Made by a program: the position numbers and the translations under genes. Below are positions 25,400 to 37,400 of a stretch of DNA of 64,000 nucleotides, in pieces. Location: NCBI RefSeq assembly GCF_016545825.1, contig NC_052615.1, positions 24,482,520 to 24,546,519 on the forward strand, written 5' to 3'. This DNA comes from Eucalyptus grandis. Its lineage: Eukaryota; Streptophyta; Magnoliopsida; Myrtales; Myrtaceae. Under the pieces are notes generated by a model. It was not told the origin of the DNA, did not search any database, and worked only from the letters and a program-made list of their open reading frames with translations. The first letter of the stretch is position 1. The number at the start of each line of letters is the position of its first letter.

Positions 25400-26490
25400 A
25401 GAGTTTGAAAACTGAAGTTGTAAATTCCATGCTGAATTATTATAATCTTAATTCAAGACTAACTAAAATTTCAAGCCAAGTACCTACTTTGGGGACAATC
25501 AGGACGACTATGAAGTTTAGTGGCTTTTTAATGAGAGGAGAGACTTTATGATCTTATCACGTTAGTCAGCCGTCTCCAAGATGTCGAAACACCTATTTCC
25601 ATGGAGGGCCGACCCTTTAGGGGAAAATTACGCTTTCTAAAACCTTCCTACTACATGATAATTGACTTATATCTCCCTAATTAAACTAGCCAAAACATAC
25701 TTTTGCTGCATGGAAAAGCCACCGTCATTTAAGCTAATACATCTATTTGACAAAAAAGTCATTTGAAACTAGAGAATAATAAAATCAAATGCAAAGATCG
25801 AATAAATAAAAGCAGAAGCGATAAAAGTTTCGAAAACTCGCATTACAAATCACGCACTGAATTATCATGATCTTAATTCAAAACTAACTAATAATTTTAG
25901 GCCCAACACCCATTTTGGGGGGTAAGAACCACTCTTAACCCCTTCATGTCCATCATCATTTTTTCAATCGGGACGACTTTGAAACTCCTCTAATAACTCT
26001 TCAACGATAGGAGATGCTTTGTGATCTAATCACGTTAGTCGGCTGCTTTAAAAATATCTAAATGCGTATTTCCACATGGGGCCAACCCTTTAGGAAAGAA
26101 TTCCCCCCCGCTTCCTAGCACCTTCCCTTCCACACAATAATTGACTTATATCTCTTCATTTAAACTATCCAAGACACATTTCTGTTGTGTGGGAAAGTAA
26201 CCTTTATTTCAATTCAGGCACCTATCCTACAAAAGGTTGTTTGACTTTATTCGGCCCTTCCAAAATATCGAAACACCTATTTCCACGCGAGGCCGTGAAT
26301 CCCCTCGCTTCCTAACACCTTTCCTTCCACACCATAATTAACTTATATCTCTTCATTTAAACTTGACCAAAACACATTTTCATTGCACGGGAAAAGCCAC
26401 CTCCATTTCAGTTCACACCTTCGCCTTACAAAAAAAAGCTATGTGAAATTATTGAATAATCAAATCGAACGCAGCAACCCAACAAATACG
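25400..26490. repeat. Two to three further ~470-bp monomers after D2
   Basis: Same monomer family as the main array: 'gtaagaacc' at 25921, 'ggagatgctttgtgatctaatcacgttagtc' type text near 26010, 'cacatggggccaaccc' near 26070, 'ttgacttatatctcttcatttaaac' type text near 26140, and a truncated last unit to about 26490. These are more diverged from the main array than the array units are from each other, and they end just before the GC-rich promoter of the next gene. Confidence 0.8.
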
Positions 26491-26559
26491 TAGATTTATA
26501 TAACACGAAACTGAAAAATAATTTTAAAAAAATAAAAATAGAAAAGGACATTTTTCAAA

Positions 26560-27061
26560 GAACATTTTTCAAAGAACAATTTTCCCCCATTTCGACTCGG
26601 ACGGAGTAAAATTTCCGTTGCGGTGGCAGATCGGTAAAATCACCGAACCCCCACGACGCGGCGCGACACCTGGCGCGCCGTGCTCCTCCGTTTCGACCGA
26701 AAACGACCGGTGGCGGCGGGGCCCGCGCGGGGGGCAGGGGCGGGGCCGGGGCCGGACGGGGGAAAGGCGAAGCAGGACCGCAGAAGCTCCCGTCGCGACG
26801 ACGGACGCCGACCGTCGTTTTCGCGTTCCATCCTCCTCCTCCCTCCTCCTCCTCCTCCGCCCTTTCCACACTCAAATCTTTGACATTTTTTTCTAACAGA
26901 ATCGCAGGGGCGACACGACTCCCTCCCCCACGTTTCCACGCCCCTCCTTTGACTTTCTTCCCTCCTCCTCCTTCCTTCGTCTTCGTCTTCGTCTTCGTCT
27001 TCGCCTTCGCCTTCGTCATCGTCTTCGCCTTCTGCCGCAGGCCACCGCCGCGTCCCCACCG

Positions 27062-27099
<38 letters not shown>

Positions 27100-27330
27100 A
27101 TATCTCAATCGATATCGATCGATCAATCGAGACTCCGGCTTCGGCTTCGGCTTCGCGTCGAGGACTCGCTCGTTGTTCGGGCAGGTGGCGATCGTATCTC
27201 TGCTCGATCTAGTCCGTGGAGCTCGGAGGCGTTGCTAATCGCGGTGCGCGCCCTTCGGTCGCTTCCGTCGTCGTCGGACGGTTAGTCGCTGGCTTTGCTC
27301 TCTCTCGCTCTCTCTCCCCCCGGCGGCGGC
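26560..27330 (+). promoter_or_regulatory. GC-rich promoter and 5' leader region of the A9-domain gene, with a long (CT)n tract
   Basis: Composition shifts sharply to GC/CpG-rich ('ggggcccgcgcggggggcag' near 26720). C-rich and CTT/TTCGTC runs follow (26830-27020), then a CT microsatellite at about 27063-27098 and GGC repeats near 27320-27350. The predicted open frames on both strands are low-complexity translations of this DNA. A first, non-coding exon is expected here, because an acceptor for a leader exon lies at 28281. I cannot fix its donor. Confidence 0.55.
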
Positions 27331-28281
27331 GGCGGCGGAGGCGGCGGAGCTGAAGCATTGCGCCAGCTGCTTGAGCTCAGTCGCTAGCTGAATTCACTTC
27401 GCGCGCGTTCCTCCGTGTTTTTTGCATTGCTTGATGCGCGCGTGAGCTCCTGAAGCAGTCGCCGTCGTCGCCGTCGTCGCGTTCGTAGTCCGTCATCTAC
27501 GCGTTCAAGAGGCACGGCCTCCCTTGCCCCGACAGGACGCTTTCCTTCCTCTGCTTGACTTTGCGGGGTTCTTTGATTCATTTTGTGCCGGTGGAACTTT
27601 GGCGATACGTGCGGTTATTGCGCGATTCCTCTCGAATTGAAAAGTTCTACTTTGGTGTAATCCGTGGCTTGACCTGTTATGTTTTTTTGTTTTTGGAGGA
27701 ACTGGTGCGTTGGTTTGCATATTTGCTGTTAAGACTGCCGGTCTACATAGTCTTGGGTTTTCGGCAGAGGCTGAATTACGTTATCGGCCTTCTTATTAAC
27801 GGCAAAAACTTGCATGTTGTTACTTTTGCGGGTGACGACTGGAATTCGAATAATTAGACTGCAGTCGATGTTCTTCTTTTCTCAAAGTTGGATTCTTTTC
27901 CGTTATCCTACTTGTTCTTCATGTAGCCACCCCCAGTTAGCAGGAAAAGCCTGTTTGGTGTAGCAAACTTGCTTAGTCACGTGCTTACTCTTTTTAGCTG
28001 CCTATACCTTTTATTCTTGCCTTTTGTTCCGTGAGTAATGATTATTGGTGTTACAAGTCCGATTATAGGTCCTTCAATGGCCGTCGAAGGTTAGCACTTG
28101 GGTATGAAAATGACCGATTCTTGATATTATGCCTGTGTGGTTTGTGTGGAAAGTGGACTGCATAAGAAGATTGCTTATCTGTTAATTTGTTCAACAACTG
28201 AAAAGCAATACGCACTATCTCTGGTTATCATTTCTATTTTGTACGTTAAGATTTCTTTTTTGACTTTGATGCTAATTGCAG

Positions 28282-28484
28282 GCCTTCTTTGTTCTCGTAG
28301 ATAGCTTCTTCCAGCATTCTGGAGCTCACAGCTATCAAAGGAAAGTTGATCAAATCCTTGGAAGCAACATAGGGGGTGAAGCTTGAAATGCACTAAGATG
28401 CAAATTAGGATTGTTAACAATGGAAGTTTTTAGCTGTAATGCTGGCATAATTTATGCTGAAGAGGATAAAGAATCAGCAGTGTG
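28282..28484 (+). promoter_or_regulatory. 5'-UTR exon with a cluster of upstream start codons
   Basis: Begins after 'ctaattgcag' and leads directly into the main ATG at 28485. It contains a minimal uORF ATG-CAC-TAA (28388-28396), a 12-codon uORF including the stop (28398-28433), a 21-codon uORF (28420-28485) whose TGA shares its final A with the main ATG (TGATG), ATG-CTG-GCA-TAA (28439-28450), and an ATG at 28454 that overlaps the coding start out of frame. Such a leader would be expected to lower or condition translation of the main frame. Confidence 0.6.
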
Positions 28485-31400
28485 ATGTCTGCCAATAGAA
28501 GCTCAAGAAATGGGCATAGTGGCGATGGTCTTGGCAGCCAACAATCTGGTGCTTTAAGCAGGTTATAATTCTTTGTCAGAAGTAGTGTTTCTGCAACTTT
28601 AGTGTCTGCAACTTTATTGCTTAAAGATTTTTTTTTTTTTTTCAGATGCATCAAATCACTTATAGCTTTCTTTTCTGTTCAGCTGTAACTTCGGTCAGTG
28701 ATGCCATGAGATACATAATTAACTATCTACTAAATTGAATTATGCAAATTTTTTTTTTTTTAACTTTTTCATAGAGGTGGCCTCGAAAAACATTCCCACG
28801 AAAAGATTTCCAATGGAGATGGCAAGATTGATCATTCACACGACCCAGACCCAGAGACTATGGTACCACTGTTTTGTGTCCATTTCTTTTCCTGAACTTT
28901 TGCATCTAGCATTGTTGTTTCAGTTAACCTCGTCCTTTTAATCTTTGTTTTCAAAGTAGGAACTTTATGCCCGAGCTAGGGCACAAGAAAGGGAGATCCA
29001 GACTCTTCGCGAACAAATTGCCGCAGCTTACGTGAATGTATACTGCTTATTTCTGTCAGAAGCCTATCTATGGATCATTAATCTAGCAGTGTTCTCTAGT
29101 ATCTCTAACTTGCCACGATTTGATCATTATGGTATCAGGAAATGAAGCTCTTGAGTGAAAAATATGCCTTAGAGAAGAAATTTGCGGACATAAGACTGGT
29201 CTGTCTTTCTCCTGTTGCATGATATACGTCAGAATAGAGCTCAGAAAATAAAATCACAAAGTTCTTTCTGAGTGCTGACACGATTCCGTTTGGTTTTATA
29301 GGCAATCGATGAAAAGCAAAATGAAGCCACTGCCTATGCCTCAAGTGAACTGGCCCGTAGGAAAGGTGATCTGGAGCAAAATCTAAAATTAGCTCATGAA
29401 CTGAAGGTAAACTGCAGTTCCTTATCCTCAGAAAGCTCCTAATTGCCCTGATTATTATTGTTACTTTTCATTTTCCTCTAGAATGCGGTCAGAACTCGTT
29501 TGTATATGAGTCCGTCGAGGTTCTTGTGGGGGTTTGGGTCCTTAATTGATATCTTTAAAGTTGTGAATCACAAGCGGAGTTGAATTTAGTTGTGTATGAC
29601 ATTGCTAGCTAAATAGCGCAACTAGAAAATTGGGATGGAAGTTTAGTTAAATTACGTGCTGTGAGTTTCAATAATTTTGGTGGAGCCACAGCTGGTATTA
29701 ACTTGGTTATACATTGATACAGAAGAATAGTGCTATCATGGCTTGTGGTGTTCTGCAATGACCATTGTGTTTGTCAGTTTGTCAAAAATAAGCCTAGTAA
29801 CCCTGTTGACCTAACAATACTTCCGCTGAGGTGGGAAGATTTGAATGAGGTGTCCTTATCACTTTCTAGACGTTCATAGGCTCCTTAGGATCTCTAACTG
29901 AAACTGTCTTCACTCTTCCACAAGCAACGTTGCCATTTTACATTCTTAGGACGGTCTACATACGAAGGCTAGCTCTTTAATCAGCAAGCTCAATGAGTGA
30001 AAGCTTCATGAAGTTCCGCTAAAAGGTTGTTTTTGAGGTAGGTATCATAGACATTCCTACCTATTAGAGGTCAGACTAATTGTCCTTTAGTAATTCAGTC
30101 TGATAGCCATTAAGAACGCTGCTGAGCCTAGTATATATGAGCAAGGATGCTCCATTGTTACATTGTTGGTTGTGGGGATGAACGTTTGATTTTTTCTAGT
30201 AGAAGAGAGGACCAAAATAGAATGAAATCTTTGGTCTAGTTAATATTTTAATCCGAGAACTGCCAACTTGTTCATACGAACCAAGCAGGGCAAACTGAGA
30301 GAATCTTGCTTTAGATTGGTTGTCAAGCTGGTGTTGCACTCTATAATCACATCTTTCTTGTATTGTTTTAGTCTTCATGGCACAGTTGACATGTATCTGG
30401 TTGCTTAAGAAGCAGAAAGTCTGAGATTCCAAACTCTACCTATAGTAATTACTGGTTTGCTACCCCTGTGGTTGGATAGTGGTTTCCTGATCTTTGTGTA
30501 GGGGATGGGTAAATGCACTAAGCTTGATACTTGACAAATGTTCCATCTGACTCTGGATGCCTGCATTACAAAAAGCTTGGTGACGATGTAATTAAGAGGA
30601 CAATTTTAAAGATAGTCGTGTACGATGAAAAATATTATCATGTCGGTTGAGTGCAAAAAATATCAGTCAAATCTGGTAGTTCGGCTTTTTGTTCTCTTAG
30701 CTTCAACACTTCCTGTGTACTTGGCTTTGTAATCCTTCTCTTATTTATATCTTATTTGTCCACCAGATACATCTGTTTAGCGTTCATATTACTGGAATAT
30801 CATTTATCCAATTTGCTTGCATTTTCTACTGTTTTTTGATTATTATCCTAGCGTTGCTCTCTTTGCTATTTGCATTTAGTGAAGCGTCATATTTTTCACT
30901 GATTTGTTGCTTTTAATCTTCTTTTGTTCAGTTTCTTTAGCATATGTGTTTAATAGAATGCTTTTGCCGTGTAAGTTACAAGTTTGATTTTCCTCCAGGA
31001 AACAGAGGATGAAAGATACATGTTTGTGTCTTCCATGCTTGGTTTGTTGTCTTCATATGACATATGGCCACCAGTCTTGAATGCCACTGCCATATCCACA
31101 TACATTAAGGTAGAAGCATATTTCTTCTAGATATTCTTGTAAGCATTTAAAATTGCTATCCAGTACAATTAAAATATAAAATTTTCAAATTACTCGGAAA
31201 ATGTTGCATTAATTCACGTATGGTATTAATTTTGCAATGGAAGGCTGTGTCAACCATGGACTGTAATCTGGTTAGAGAATGTTGACACTGTAAAGTTTTA
31301 TGTGGCTCCATTTAATAATTTCTTTTAGGACTGCAGGAATCAATATTGGATTATTTGAGTAAAAGTTTCTCATCTATTGGTTAAATAACCTATTTTTTGT

Positions 31401-34400
31401 ATCTCTTACTGCATTTCTTCATTTCCTTCATTTCTAATTGTCCACAGCGTTTGCATGATCAATTAAGGTGGAAGCTTAGGACTTCAGAGGTAATCCTGCA
31501 AACATTGCATTAGTTTGTTGCGTTACCATCCTTCCGTTCCTCTCTCTTCTGACGTAGGATTCTAGTTGTATCTGTGTGCTTCTTTACTCTGTTTGTGTAC
31601 TTTTTCTTTCAATGTTAACTATGCTAACAATGGTTACTGGCAAATGTTATGATGTAGACATATCACAATAAATAACAGTTAATCTTATTTATCAAACTTT
31701 TTGGAGTTCCATGATGCATTTGGGTTGTATGTCACATACAGACTTGTTGAGCACTCTTTGCTTAGTTAGTGTGGCCTCATTCTTGTGCAAAGAAGATTGA
31801 TTTACTTAGTGATTCCACCTTGCTTGAGTTTTGATATCTATATCTACAAAATCCTAATGAAGTATCATTCTCCTCTTTAAGTGAAATGTGTTGCTTCCTA
31901 AGATGGAGGGTCTCTTCCTCTTGCAAAAGGTTACGATTAAATTTAGATCAAACTTCAAATTAAAATTAGAGCTTCTAAAAGATTTTTAAAATTTCCTAAT
32001 AATGTAGTAGTTTAAAGGCGGCTTTTTCTTGCATTGCTTGTGAGCATAATAAGCATATGATCATGAGCATACATAATATGTATTGTGGTCAAATGGTAAA
32101 AGCAAATCAAATTTAAACAACCATTGAAGTTTTAGAATCGTGTCATGCTTTGAAGGAGTTCTATCTTGTGAAGGTTTAATGGGCATGAGTACATGATCAT
32201 CGAGTCACGTGATTTATATTATGGTCAAGTGATAGAAGAAAATAAAATTGGAAATTAATACTTCTAACAATTACTATAGAATTGCGTAATACTTTAAATT
32301 GGTCCTCACTTGAAGCCTTAGCAAGCAGAAGTGCATGATCATGAGATCAGTATTTTATATCTGGTTGTATTGTAGATCCCTCCCATGTTAAATAAAAGCT
32401 AATCAATAGATACAAGGAATGAAACTGATGTGAATGAACGAGCCATCTCTTAAACTGAAAATTGAACTACTTTTCTCTAGATTACCATTGCAGATATACG
32501 GTCGCTGGCAATGTACTTATGTATTCAATGAAACTAATAGGAGGGATTTAAGGGCCTCCTTATTCAACTTGGGGGAATTCGCTATCAGTGCATACAATGA
32601 ATTTTACCATCAAACTGTAGCGACATTTCATTCCTTGGCATCAAACGAGCATTTTACTACTTCAGATATTACTAGGTTTAAAAATTGCTTATGGACATGT
32701 TCTGTGATTTCATAAGTATCTGGTAACTTCTTTCAATTCGTAGTACTTCCTCCGTGTAAATATGAGTTATTGGCATTTGTGTTTGTAAAGGGAAAATTGT
32801 ATTGCATTATTCAATAAAAGTCTATATATACATTAAGTAATCACCAATAAAATAAGCCCTAAAGCCCTGAAGACCACTTTTCCCTTTAATGCCGCTAACA
32901 GTGTTCACAAGTAATATAGAGTTGCCTATTCTTTTTTCACATATAGTAGTAGATCTGTGCTAGAGTTTTGAAAAATGTATTGGATTTCATGGTTTGTCTT
33001 GTTGATACTTTGCCTATGTGCTATTGGACCTGAGAAAATTCCTAAAGACATGTACTTAGCTACCTTTGCACTGATTTGAATCTCCCAAACAGGATAAAAT
33101 TAGAGAAGCAGAAAATGCAGGGGGAATCAATATTGGGAATGCTTCGGATGTTAAAGACAATAATTGGTCTGGCATGCCAACAAGACAAGTTCCCCAAACA
33201 TCGATGGTAACTTCGGCATGTATTCTACTTGTACCATGTCCCATTATAATAATGCCTTTTGAAGTACAAACTGCAATCTTATGTCTGCTAGTTATATTCC
33301 CACTCTTCTGTGCGCAATCATCAGGGTGTTTCCGGTCGAGACACATATAAAGATGGGAATGCTTTGGAACTAACGAACAACTTGTCAAAATACATGCATT
33401 ACAATCAACCTACCTCTTTGCAGAACTTAACATATGATCAGGCAATGAGCCAGCAACTGGGTACTGATAATGCAGCAGAATTTGCATTCGATATACGCAG
33501 GTTGGCATTCTTCACATTTTATTTCGTGTTGGCATTTTAAGAAGTTGGTGTAGAGGTCATTTTTTTATTGAATTAAAGATATTAATGTTGGACATTCCGC
33601 TAGGCCTATAAAAGGAAGATAATAGTTTTGTGCTACAAGGTTTATGGACCATAGGGGAACTGTGGCATTTTGAGGAGCTTAAAGTTTCACTTTGACCATT
33701 TATTGAGTGTTCCTAAGAAAACCAATTCATGATCTTTATTGGTTGATTATTTTCTTCTTTCTTTTATTGTTATATAGGACCTTGATGTTCAAATTTGTTC
33801 TTTTCATCTCTTTATTGGCTGTAAAAGCGCACTCAACTATTGTAGCCAGGGTGTTAGTATATGTAGCAGATTGCATTGTGTATTATTATGCTTTTACTTT
33901 TCCTACATCTTATCCCTTTAATTGTCTCAAAGAATTTTCTTCTACAGCTCCTGCCAAACTTCACCTGTTTAAGTTTGTGGCAGTAACAGACTAAAAAACA
34001 AAAAGGTTCGTGGCAGTAAAATTAGATCAGCATGGACTGTTTGAGACTTGGTGCATGATCCTATAAGTTCCATAAATCCGTTACCTAAACATGCAGTGAG
34101 TTAGTGTGATGCGTATCATTGAAATTGGTGCTTGAGTTGAGATTAAGTTCTATGGAACATATATGTTATTACAGAAAGAAGTTTATCCTGATGTCTTTAA
34201 TTAGAGCAAGACTTTTCTTTGAGCAAGATTTCTCTCGTTACAGACATATCCTTCAATGTAACATCCCAGTTGTTGGACCAATTCCTTGTAGGTCTTCAGA
34301 GTCTTCAGATAGAATACTGATGGAGGCAATAGCATCTCGAACTCCTAACAATGATGACAGTGTTGCTTCCAGTGCTTCTCAAGGTGTGTACATTCTCATA

Positions 34401-37400
34401 TATACAACTAGTAAAGGATTTCTGATTTATTCTCATGTGCCTTGGTTCAATTCAGGGGGACCGGGTATAGATGGTTTTCAGATTGTTGGTGAAGCTACAC
34501 CAGGCAACCAACTTCTTGGGTGCGGATATCCTGTTCGTGGAACTTCACTTTGTATGTTTCAGGTGATACTCTAGCTTATGTACTTTCTTTCACCTGCTGT
34601 ACATGTTTGGAAAGCTAAAGTTGGTCTTGTCATTGTTGTCAAAATCAGTGGGTCCGTCATCTTCCCGATGGTACTACGCAGTACATTGAGGGTAAGTGGT
34701 GTGACGAAGTCTTCATTTGTGGGAAATTTCTTGGCCAATGAACAAAAGTCCTTGTTAATTCTCTATGGAGCTTTTGTGTTAACTTTCTTTGGGCTTACCG
34801 ACTCAGGTGCAACAAATCCAGAATATATTGTTACTGCTGATGACGTTGACAAGCTTATTGCTGTTGAATGCATACCAATGGATGACCAAGGCCGCCAGGT
34901 ATTCTCCCTCCTCTGAATGTATATTTACACTTACCGGTTCTATCATGCGCTACAATTTAGACTAGCAAGAGTCAATATGAAGCCCATAGGTTCAAGTATC
35001 TGCAAAGATGATAGAAAGATAGTTTTAGTTGCGAAATACTTTTTCTTTGTAGTATTCTTTGTGATTTCATGGACTAGTATGTTTTGACTCAGCCAGCAGT
35101 AGAAAGTTGCTAATCATGTCAAGGGACTTTCCATTTCATGATTCACACTTTCAAGGAATTGTTCTTATATTTTACAAGTACCTGTAGTGTACTTGTCTAG
35201 ATCAAGACTAGCACTCTGTAGGTTGCTAATTTGAGCATCAATTTTTATCAGCTCAAGGATCATGTAATAAACTTTGTACGCATAACCCAAACCTCGGCAC
35301 GTCTAATTAAGAAGAATTATTAGCGGTGAGACCATTATAAGTGGGTACTGCAGTGGTTGCCTATATTGTTGCAATAGAGCAATGTCATATCTTGCTTCCT
35401 TACTTGAAGAGACCATTCTGGATCTATGGGATGGTGGGATATGGTCGCCTAAGTTACCATCATATTACTTGCAGATCTCTCCTTGAGATCTGCTTAAATA
35501 TCTTTTAGACAGGAAAGATTTCTCTTTCAGGCCCCTTTCTTCATTTTGAAATCTGGTTGGATTTGACAACTCTTATCTCTTCCAACTCAATTCTACACCT
35601 AGTATGGCTAATTGTTAACCACTTACCCTCAATGAGAGATGATGTTCGGGGTTGAGCTCACAAGTACCCTGAAAAAATTGTGGATCAAAGAAATTCTTCT
35701 AGTCTTCGGGGTTCATCTACCTTTGTAGTCTTCTGGGTTCAACTACCTTAGGTGGACTTTCTCATCATTGTCAAATAGGGAGAGCCAAAGTTACATCAGT
35801 TTTGTCTGCTGTTGTTTTTGTGAACAACCTTCCATTCTTGTCCATCTGCAGTTTTTACATGCTCATCTTAGATTCATTGTGTTATCACAGAATAACTTAT
35901 CGATTTTCATACATGATGTCTAAACTAAGGAGTTAATTCTGGAAGCAGCCTTAGGTAGTGTCTCTCTTTAAGTTCGCATCCACCATAATATAGATAAATA
36001 TTTGGCTTTGTGCTACAATGGCACATAACCTACCACGACTTGGTTGCACCAACTGCCTTTTCTCCATATACTGCTTTTGTTCGAAAGCCTTTTTTACCTC
36101 GTATTGTAGAGTTTTTCTACATCTGGAGGAATGATTCATTAGAAGTGTTGCTTAGTCTATTGCATGTTCGATTAAGCATTGTACTAATTATTGTGCGTAA
36201 CTTGTACACAGGGGGACATCGTGAGGCTTTTTGCTAACGACCAGAATAAAATAAAATGTGGTAAGTACTTAAACAAACGGTGGATTTGCAAAGATTCAGT
36301 ACTTATATTGACACGTCGATAAAGTGGCTCTAGCAAAAGTCTTTCAGTACTAAGCAAGCATTATATTCATTGATATGAGTGGGACCTTGAAAATGATCTT
36401 GTATGTGGGGTGTTTGCAGCCCTTGGATTTGAAAAAGGAAAACTGTAAAACCATCCAGAATAAAAGGGAATCATAGATCTTTTAAGAATTGATTAGATGA
36501 GTTCCAATCTTCAGAAGCTCTGTGGTTACTTTTTGTTGTAAAATTCTCTAAATAGGAAGAACCTTTCATGCTTATTCTTCTGGAATGCTTTCTGGTATGC
36601 CTCAGCATTTCCTTTTTCCAACTAATGATTAGACAACATGTAGTCTTCTATATTTTTTCAAGAATAGGACACAACTTACGTTGGGCACGATTTTCAATTT
36701 GGCCTCAAGGAAAATGGACTGATTGCCCCAATGTGGACCTTGTAAGAAATTTATTCATTGCTATGCAAATATTTCTTTGTCAAAGAAGTATATTGGACCT
36801 AATATCATTGACTGCGCGCATGTTCCCTGATTCTTCTTTGAAGGCGTAGGCATGACCTGTAATGCTTATTCTATGACTTTTATTGTGTGTATCTTTGTTT
36901 CAGACCACCAAGGTTTTCTAATCTTTCTTATATGCATGATTGTTTCTTGTGTAATTATTGCATCTTTATTTGGTAGTACAGAGTCTATGGAGTACCAGAT
37001 TAATTAATGCTGTTAGCATGTTCTAGCTTGCTTAACAAATTTTTTCTTGAAGTGCATGCTTTGTCATGGCTTATGGATTAGCTTCATTGCAGATCCAGAA
37101 ATGCAAATGGAGATTGATACATATCTTTCTAGTGGTCAGGCCATGTTTAAAATTGTAATAATGCTGGTAAGTTGTGGTTGGCTTTGCTGTAAATGTTACC
37201 CGTTTTGTTTTACTGTTGCACTGATTTCTGTTTCTTACTCTAGTATGTTTACTATTGCCTGCTGTGATGCTTACTTATGTGGTTGAGGTCATGGGATTTT
37301 TGAACCCTTGATTTCACATCCTTAGCCCTGCCCCTAGACTGAGTGACTATTGGAAGGATACACTGAAGCCGATAGTGAAAAATAGAGCTTGAAATACTCT

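Larger units (their letters stand above)
16421..25480. repeat. Large direct-repeat block D2 (partner of D1), interrupted by a Copia element
   Basis: Collinear with 3397-9645 once the Copia insertion (21077-24432) is removed. D2 lacks the Mutator-like element and has one copy of the 190-bp unit duplicated in D1. It retains about 290 bp (17355-17650), missing from D1, that includes the upstream part of a P450 exon. Its right end runs into monomers of the ~470-bp family (25.4-26.5 kb), just as D1 runs into the main array, so the repeated unit is 'D block plus monomers'. Confidence 0.85.

Noticed and set aside
26555..27212. Overlapping long open frames on both strands rich in Arg, Pro, Gly, Glu/Lys
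   Set aside because: Low-complexity GC-rich promoter and CT-repeat DNA; the same DNA is open in four or more frames. It is the leader region of the downstream gene.
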